A stretch of 64,000 nucleotides of DNA from NCBI GenBank assembly GCA_013368315.1, contig JAACJM010000018.1, positions 682,001 through 746,000 on the forward strand, in the 5' to 3' direction. Under the pieces are notes generated by a model. It was not told the origin of the DNA and did not search any database. It worked only from the letters and a program-made list of their open reading frames with translations. The translations under genes were made by a program, and so were the position numbers. Source of the stretch: Tetrapyrgos nigripes. Taxonomy: Eukaryota; Basidiomycota; Agaricomycetes; Agaricales; Campanellaceae. Position 1 is the stretch's first letter; the number at the start of each line of letters is the position of its first letter. Below, piece after piece: positions 57,693-64,000 of the stretch.

Positions 57693-58961
57693 CACGTTGT
57701 CACAAAAAGTGACATGACTGCTGGGATGTGAACCAGTAGTTTTATTCTGTACTTTACACCACTATTCTACTATGACTCGCAAACAACATGACAGCCCCAA
57801 GAAGAACAGACTCGTAGGCCTCATACAGGCCAGAACCACCATTGAAAAAGCCTCTGAAATGGCTGATATACCATTTGGAACTGCAAAGAAGATTTGGGGC
57901 AAATTTTGCAAAACTGGCTCGACAAAAAAACAAGCAGCGTAGTGGACACCCTCAAAAAGTCACTGACACATTGCACTGGGAGGTCATTAGAGCATGCTGA
58001 AAGGAATGCAGGAAGCCATTTGGCGAGATTGGAAATGAGATGGACCTGCAGTTGAGCACATCAAGTGTTGCGAACACTGTTGGAGAAGATGGGTATCACC
58101 AATGGGTAGCACACAACGTCCCGCTGCTCTCAAAGTTGCAGAAGAGGAAGAGGAAGGCATGGGCTGTACAGAGGAAATATGAGGATTGGAGCAATGTGAT
58201 CTGGTCAGACGAATGCTATGTTCATATGGATGACTCTTGGGGCCGGGGTTTTGTGATGCGTCGTGCAGATGAGATATTTGAAGAAGACTGCTTGATACCA
58301 TCATTTAAGCAGTCTCCGACTCGAGTCATGGTATGGGGATGCATGATGAAGGGGAAGAAAGGTCCGTTGGTGGTGCTAGAATACCCAGGAGGCAGGGGAG
58401 GAGGGATGAATGCAAGGAGGTATCAGGAACAGGTTCTGGAGGGTAAGCTGTTGGAGTTTTATCAAGAAATAGACTCAGAGAGGGGGGATATCAAGTTTCA
58501 ACATGATGGCGCACCAAGTCATACTGCAAAATCTACGAAAAAGTGGCTTTCTGACCATGGCATTCCCCTCTTCCCACATCCGCCTTCTTCTCCGGATCTC
58601 AACCCAATTGAACCTGTTTGGCACGAGCTAAAACATGGTGTCCGGGCTAGGCCATGTCATCCTACATCTGTACCGTCACTTATAGAAGCAGTAAAGGAGG
58701 TATGGGAGGGTATAACGGTCGAAACAATTGACAAGTATGCCGGGAGGATGGATGAAGTTGTCAAGGCTGTCTTGGATGCAGAGGGAGGTCACACAAGATA
58801 CTGAGGGAGTAATTTGGTGTATTAGGGCCATAGTTTAAGTACACAATATTTCGTAGCGAGCGAAGCAGTGTATAGATGTATGAAGATGGGTTTTGCATAG
58901 GATGAGGGGAGGAAAAAAAACAGTCACAAGTCACGGGACTGTTACTTTTTGTGACAACGTG
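57693..58961 (+). mobile_element. Tc1/mariner transposon
   Basis: Ends are CACGTTGTCACAAAAAGT and its inverse ACTTTTTGTGACAACGTG, flanked by TA (57691-57692 and 58962-58963). It is 1,269 bp and lies inside the integrase of gypsy element 2, which it joined later than that element's own insertion. Confidence 0.95.
57772..58804 (+). pseudogene. Tc1/mariner transposase (DD34E)
   Basis: ATG 57772 opens a helix-turn-helix region (residues 1-55). A one-base shift in an A run at 57924-57930 and a TGA at 57998 break it. From 58002 the frame is open to 58804. Catalytic Asp in W-S-D-E near 58210, second Asp in Q-H-D-G-A-P-S-H near 58503 and Glu in S-P-D-L-N-P-I-E near 58608, with 34 residues between the last two, give DD34E as in Tc1. 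It would cut and paste the element at TA. Few changes suggest a young copy. Confidence 0.93.
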
Positions 58962-59125
58962 TATGTATTGGGATGGAATTAGATGATTTCATTACAGAGC
59001 TTGAGGTTGTTGGGAATGTATAAGAGATTATCTTTGTTCGATGTTTTTCACAACTGAGGGTTTCCATGGCTCACAGGAATTTGGCTTTAAGAAAGGTGAT
59101 GTTTTTTTTATTGTCTGCTCACTCC

Positions 59126-59394
59126 TCATGACCCTTTCACCTTAAAAGTAGGCTTCAAATGACTCTTGACTGGTTTGTGAACCAGCTGAAAGTCATAATC
59201 AGCCAATTCCAATGACCAATGAGCCTGTCTCCTGTTGAGGGTTTTTGCTGTCATAAAGTATTGGAGATTATGATGGTCCATCCAGATTTCAAATCTTGGG
59301 CCCCCCTTCAAGTAATGCCTCCAATCCTTTAAAGCTCTCATGATAGCCAACATCTCCTTATCATGAATTTCATGGTTTTGTTCTGGTTCACTAA
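59126..59394 (-). pseudogene. gypsy RNase H (element 2)
   Basis: [13 protein letters not shown] near 59370 and [11 protein letters not shown] near 59280, then R-Q-A-H-W-S-L-E-L near 59225, are classic Ty3 RNase H. The upstream side is cut at 59395 by CACTGGAGG. Confidence 0.9.
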
Positions 59395-59600
59395 CACTGG
59401 AGGCGAGCTCATGGGAAGCCAACCTCTGGCTTCCTCATGGGAAGCTGACACAGAGCCGACCTTTCAACGCATCCGGTGATCAAACCTGTAGGGCCCAAGT
59501 ACATAGGGTTAATCTACTCTAAAATCTAAGATTTGGCCATTGCTAGGACCACTTAGTTTCCATGTGAGGAATACAAGGAAATCTTCAAAGAACTATATCT
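59395..59600. mobile_element. Left end of a second CACTA-like element
   Basis: CACTGGAGGCGAGCTCATGG is almost the same as the tip of the element at 9680. The next 100 bases are related in part (GGTGATCA, GGGCCCAAGT). The right end CCTCCAGTG was not found downstream, so it may be deleted. The length is therefore unknown. Confidence 0.6.
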
Positions 59601-61097
59601 ATATACATGTGTAGTCTGGAGTTTATGTTATAGGGCGCTGCGCCCACAAAAATTTATTATGTAATCCTACCGGCATATCAATGTCATGCGTCTTTCAAGC
59701 TTGAATCCCTTCGCTTTTTCATGTATATGCTCAGAGAACTTGTACTATGTTGCCTGCAAAATTTGGTTAGGAAAATTTGAGTATGTGTCCTTATTCCGAG
59801 CGCAAGAATTGCAGCAAACAAGCAGCAAAAGCTTCAGATGCAAGTGGCTGTACACTCACAGAATTGAAGCTTGTTCCGTATTACGAGTTCTAGCTCATCT
59901 TGTATCACATGTATATAGTTTCAGAAGCACTCAGTAATACTGTATTTGAAATAAAAACGAGAGAGTTACAATGAGAAGTGATCAAAATACTGGGGAAATC
60001 CCCCATGAGAATATTTGATGATTACCTCATAACTTTTTGCAGGTGTGGTTCAGGGCTGTGCCAGAGCTTGTTACATAAGCTAATGATGCTCCCATGATTT
60101 TGGTTAGTCTTATGGTAATCTCGCAGCACGGGCACCACTGCAAAGTTATGACATAATCGCACAGGCTCCCCCGCTCCTAGCCCGACTATTTCCAAGGGGG
60201 GGGGGGGGGCAGGCCGTGGTTCCGTAACACGGGGCTGGACAGTTGGTCAGTCAAATGGTCCTTAAAAAAGAATTTTTAGCCCCTTTTTTTTCAAGTGTCT
60301 TCTAGCTTCCAGGTAAAAACCTGAAGGATTCCAAGTCATTTTTCACAACAATCGTTGAAATTAAGGTCTCCCACAGTGTATATGTAAGGATTCTTAGTGT
60401 TTGTATCCAATTTGGAAAGTTGTGATGGTTCTTAACATCCCACGTGCAAAATCCTTTCTCAGTAACATTCATGTCAGAGCCCCATCAGCAGGTTTGTTTC
60501 TATTTCTATAGAAAGATTTACTTTCCAGTAATATCATGCTCCAGAGCTATCAATGTTATATTTTTTGAGCCAAACGCACCCAAAACACACCTAGGTACCG
60601 ATGTGGTATACATTACCATATAGATACATAACTAGATTTTACAGGGAAGTCACATAAAACAATGAACCTTACTTATATGATGCTGCTCCAAAGGATTTTG
60701 GTATGTATGCATTGATAATCATGGTGGCGAGCCGAAGTTGCAGATGATGACACATCATCATATGTGGGAATTACTCAATTTGGTATAATTACATAAGGAA
60801 TGGTCGGTCGGTCAGCCAGCCAGACCTTAAAAAAAATCAACCCTATGTCTTTAAGAAAAAATCTGCCCCCCCTTGACTATTTCTCCTCTTACTGCCACTG
60901 CCAGCTACTTCCTGACCGCATTCTCACTAGAGCTGGTTAGCAGCAGCCTTCAGATTTCTCCGAGCTGTTAAAACTTTTAGCCGCCACTTAGCCAAGGCTT
61001 AGTAAGGGAAAAACACTTATGCAAGCACTGTTGCGTCTAGAGCTCAACACCTCCCTTCCTTCTACATACATACTCTACCTTCAGCTATTCACTAATA
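59601..61097. other. Gene-poor region with a poly-G run
   Basis: No supported gene. A run of about 14 G lies near 60197. Two related segments with TGGTC then CAGTC/AGCCAG and CCTTAAAAAA lie near 60240 and 60800. GGGCGCTGCGCCC at about 59632 is a short palindrome. Confidence 0.4.
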
Positions 61098-62260
61098 CAT
61101 GGCTCAGAATTTTGTACCTCCATATGGCTTTGCCTATAATCCCAATCCTTATACCTATCTTGTACATTCTAAGGCTCTAGAATTGATGGGAGGAAAGCAA
61201 CAATGGCTTGTAGCTTCTGTCGACGACACTCACAGTCGTTATTGTGGTCGTTGGGCATGAAGGATTTACTGACAGGTGCCTCATGTTTTAGGGGCTGCAA
61301 AGCGGGCTGGCGTTCATTCAAACCAAAATTTAGCCAAGACTTGGCCCATCAGCATCCGGAAAACTCTGAAAACGCAAAAATGGGCACTGCTAATCAGCTC
61401 TACTGTGTGTTGGCTATTTTTACTTTCTATCCAGCTTTACTAGTATATCTCTCAATGACAATGTCTTCAAAACCAACTTGGACCAATCCCGTCACCCTGG
61501 AAACACTCAACTCTGTTGTCTCTCTCTGTATCCCCCAATGGCCCAAACTACGCCTATCCTCAATGTTCTCAACAATGAACATGTACTTCTATTCACTGGA
61601 ACTGGCTCTGGGAAATTGGCCCTTTTCACAGTACCACTTATAGTTCATTGTGAACTATCACTCCATCCTGACAAATATCAGCCTTTCCCGGTACAGAGAA
61701 ATTCTGTAGCTATTGTAATAACACCAATGAAAGGTCTAGCTAGCAGTATTGTAAGTCAAATTGAGGTTTTTCAGCAAAGGCGTTTCTAATTTTATGTTAA
61801 GATTCATAATCTTGAGAGCTTTGGTCTCCACAGTCTTTCATACTGCAGCTGAGTGGACAAGAAGCTCAATCTCGTATGCCTCATATGTGAACGCAAGTCT
61901 TGGGACTTGATCTGCGTGGATCCAGAGCACCTTGCTAGTCCAGAATGGTGGGATATCATGCGTAAGGAAAACTTCAAAAACCATCTTGTTCTGTTTTGCG
62001 TTGATGAAGTACACCTCATCTGCAGATGGGGTCCCAAATTTCGGCCTGCTTTCAACGATATCGGTGCTCTCACTCATGGATTCCTTCCTGAATCTATTTC
62101 TATCATTACAACTGACGAAATCTGTCAATCACTCGAACTGATAGGCAAGGGCTACCATCTCATTCAGCATTCTAACGCAAGAACCAACATGCACATCATA
62201 CTTGACCCTCTCAAAGCAGTCCTAGATTGTTCCAAAGGTTTTTCGTTTGATAAGAGTTGA
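61098..62260 (+). pseudogene. RecQ/DEAD-like helicase pseudogene (N-terminal half)
   Basis: A first frame at 61098-61259 (M-A-Q-N-F-V-P-P-Y-G) may be its start. Motif I F-T-G-T-G-S-G-K-L is at about 61595-61618, with Leu after Lys where Ser or Thr is usual. I-T-P-M-K-G-L-A near 61725 is motif Ia. D-L-I-C-V-D-P-E-H-L near 61905 and C-V-D-E-V-H-L at 62000 hold motif II. The motif III region after S-I-I-T-T lacks a clear A-T-x-T. Stops between 61789 and 61853 and frame changes before 61478 break it; nothing after 62260 (helicase C) was found. Related genes are multi-copy in Agaricomycetes. Confidence 0.7.
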
Positions 62261-63254
62261 ATGGGACTTGAGAGGGGAGAGTTGGGGATAGGAAATGAGG
62301 GAGAATTGACCAGCATATCTCGAGAGCCTGGCTCAAAGTCCATGGCATCTGTACTGAGGTCCACTGGAACAGATTCCGTATGAGAAAACAGTAAGTCGAG
62401 AAGCAAATTCTGACTCAGTGTAACATTGCATTGAGTGCCAAGAGTCATGTTTGTGTCTAGCCTAGCCAGAAAGGGCAATTCTGAAGGCATATGAATCCAG
62501 TATAGCATAGTGGTGACATCAGAAGGAGGAGTGGGGATAGAGGGGACATCTGCTTGAGTGAAGTATCTTCAGCAGGGTTTCTTGGCTTTCGGTGCTTCAA
62601 TTTCCATGGTAGATGTATATAGAGGTAAATTAAAGACTTATGAGGGCAAACAGCATCAGAGTGAGGTCAGAATGAGGATCAGAACACACTGACAATGGCA
62701 GCAGTAAGGAAAGGGGTCATGGGACTCTGTGTGATTATGTCATAACTTTACAGTACTGCCTGCACCTATTGATTTGCACCAGACTACATACATCACATGA
62801 AGTGTGTTAAGATGTATCGTAGGCTGGATACTCGAGACTAGATTTTGGTCAGTCATTAGACTGTAGAATTGCACCTCTCAATATGCTGTAGAGCTGGTAG
62901 ATAGCATTGTAAATCTGTTATCTTCATCATATGAGAAAAATTGAAGAAGATTTTGCCATAGCATCAGGAAAATGGTCAAAAAGCTGTAGCACTGGTGGCA
63001 GATACATAAGTGCAACAGAGTGAATGTAGTACTATGTAGCAAGCCCCTGCCAATATATATGACATTGTCCTATGTAGTCAAAGGCAGGCTGATATTGTAT
63101 CCTTGGCCAATATAGTCAGCTCTGCAAATACTGTAGATGATGTAGCCAGTGAGGGTACCCATATTGTCTGTGTATGGCATTGTAGTCCTGGCCATGGCAA
63201 TGTAGACTATGACTCTCATAAGGCTCTGATCAAACTTGGTCTCTTGTAATACTA
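62261..63254. other. Region without a supported gene
   Basis: A minus-strand frame at 62508-62164 has no domain. 63020-63240 has repeated short words such as ATTGTAG and CAATGTAG, but no clear unit. Confidence 0.3.
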
Positions 63255-63690
63255 CAGTAAGTCAAGTGGACTTACTTATTGAGTGTACCTGAGTAAGGCT
63301 TCTGTAATTCCTCTGTATATCCAAGGAATTACAAGTGCTATAACACTGAAAGTCTCCTGTAAGTCTTTGTGCCTTACAATGGTCATACATAATTATTCTA
63401 ATTTTTTTGGTCTCTTTTAATTCTTCAGTAAGTCAAGTGGACTTACTTATTGAGTGTACCTGAGTAAGGCTTCTGTAATTCCTCTGTATATCCAAGGAAT
63501 TACAAGTGCTATAACACTGAAAGTCTCCTGTAAGTCTTTGTGCCTTACAATGGTCATACATAATTATTCTAATTTTTTTGGTCTCTTTTAATTCTTCAGT
63601 AAGTCAAGTGGACTTATATATTGAGTGTACCCAAGTAAGGCTTCTGTAAGTCCTCTGTATATCTGAGGAATTACAAGTGTTTGCACCCAG
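63255..63690. repeat. 171-bp tandem repeat (two full, one partial unit)
   Basis: CAGTAAGTCAAGTGGACTTA starts units at 63255, 63426 and 63597, exactly 171 bases apart. Units 1 and 2 appear identical over their length. The third is partial and has substitutions. Confidence 0.95.
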
Positions 63691-63989
63691 TGTGGTATAG
63701 CAAGCACATCCTGAGCATATGCAGCTAGCCTCGGATACTTCATACAGTTGGCCTTCCAGAAGGCGAGACTCTCATCAACTTCACGATTTGCAACGTAACT
63801 GGCATACTCTTTGTCGACAGTCTCAGTGACACTTGATGAGCTAGCCGGGATACCCAACAATGACACGTCATTGAATAGATCATCGGTTTTCTGAGATGTC
63901 TTCAGCTGTGCAGAGGCAGCGGAAACAGGTATAGTTGAAAAGCTTGACCTGGGGTATGTTGAAACATGTTCCTTGAAGGCAATGTTCAT
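63588..63989 (-). pseudogene. hAT transposase C-terminal fragment (hATC)
   Basis: Residues 73-99 read E-S-L-A-F-W-K-A-N then M-K-Y-P-R-L-A-A-Y-A-Q-D-V-L-A-I-P, the start of the hAT C-terminal dimerisation domain. The usual following S-x-x-S-E-R segment is missing; the frame instead enters the 171-bp repeat at about 63690 and stops at 63588. The upstream part continues toward the window edge and the start is outside or at 63989. It could be the source type for the hAT-like miniature element at 38962, but ends were not seen. Confidence 0.7.
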
Positions 63990-64000
63990 TTCACGACGCC

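Larger units (their letters stand above)
55940..59394 (-). mobile_element. Chromodomain Ty3/gypsy element 2 (partial, interrupted)
   Basis: Minus-strand order is RNase H (59394-59126), integrase (about 58960 and 57690-56850), chromodomain (56720-56400), purine tract, LTR. RT and upstream parts are missing because a CACTA-like end cuts it at 59395. A Tc1/mariner element sits at 57693-58961. Joining across that element gives an open frame through the H2C2 region. Confidence 0.85.

Noticed and set aside
63000..63700. CRISPR-like array
   Set aside because: Only 2.5 identical 171-bp units without spacers; eukaryotic context.

Overview
The window reads as repeat-dense nuclear DNA of a basidiomycete fungus, most likely a mushroom-forming Agaricomycete. 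The evidence is introns of 49-83 bp with GT..AG ends, an F-box protein that opens with the N-E-P-P-x-D-S-E motif family, an NLR with NACHT and 14 WD40 repeats whose pre-NACHT motif is typical of this group, universal-stress-protein remnants, and a fungal mix of Ty1/copia, chromodomain Ty3/gypsy, LINE, Tc1/mariner, hAT-like and CACTA-like elements. No rRNA, certain tRNA or CRISPR array was seen. Family calls rest on reading motifs, not on database searches.

Layout. 1-7.6 kb: a decayed copia element (5' LTR outside the window) split in its integrase by a 2.4-kb non-autonomous element carrying clustered ACTTAAGT motifs. 7.6-16.8 kb: remains of host genes. These are two universal-stress-protein pseudogenes (minus strand) flanking an F-box gene that is broken by a 1,245-bp CACTA-like element with a 3-bp target duplication and carries a tandemly amplified 3.4-kb intron. 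16.85-18.98 kb: the best intact gene, a secreted FAD-linked oxidase with five exons. 19.4-26.8 kb: a second copia element (minus strand), its 5' LTR split by a 1.6-kb insert. 27.1-29.6 kb: a LINE cut off after the endonuclease. 29.6-34.2 kb: a Ty3/gypsy element (minus strand) with its 5' LTR. 34.9-36.1 kb: a retroelement gag-like remnant.

36-48 kb is nearly gene-free. It holds an hAT-type miniature element with a perfect 8-bp target duplication, a 250-bp foldback inserted into it, a 3-kb foldback with arms of about 440 bp, and several minisatellites. 48.0-53.2 kb: a tandem repeat with an open minus-strand frame, then the NACHT-WD40 gene, which has two frame-breaking deletions and one stop in its WD40 part. 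54.6-55.9 kb: three solo LTRs of the gypsy family, one nested in another and one inverted. 56.0-59.4 kb: a chromodomain gypsy element (minus strand) interrupted at TA by a Tc1/mariner element and cut by a second CACTA-like end. 61.1-62.3 kb: a RecQ/DEAD-like helicase pseudogene. 63.2-64.0 kb: a 171-bp tandem repeat abutting an hAT transposase C-terminus.

Most coding remnants are transposons, and many have stops or catalytic losses that fit C-to-T change at CpG (Arg CGA to TGA, Asp to Asn). This suggests silencing by cytosine methylation or a RIP-like process. Host functions supported here are one oxidase (apparently intact), one NLR, one F-box protein and degraded Usp and helicase genes.
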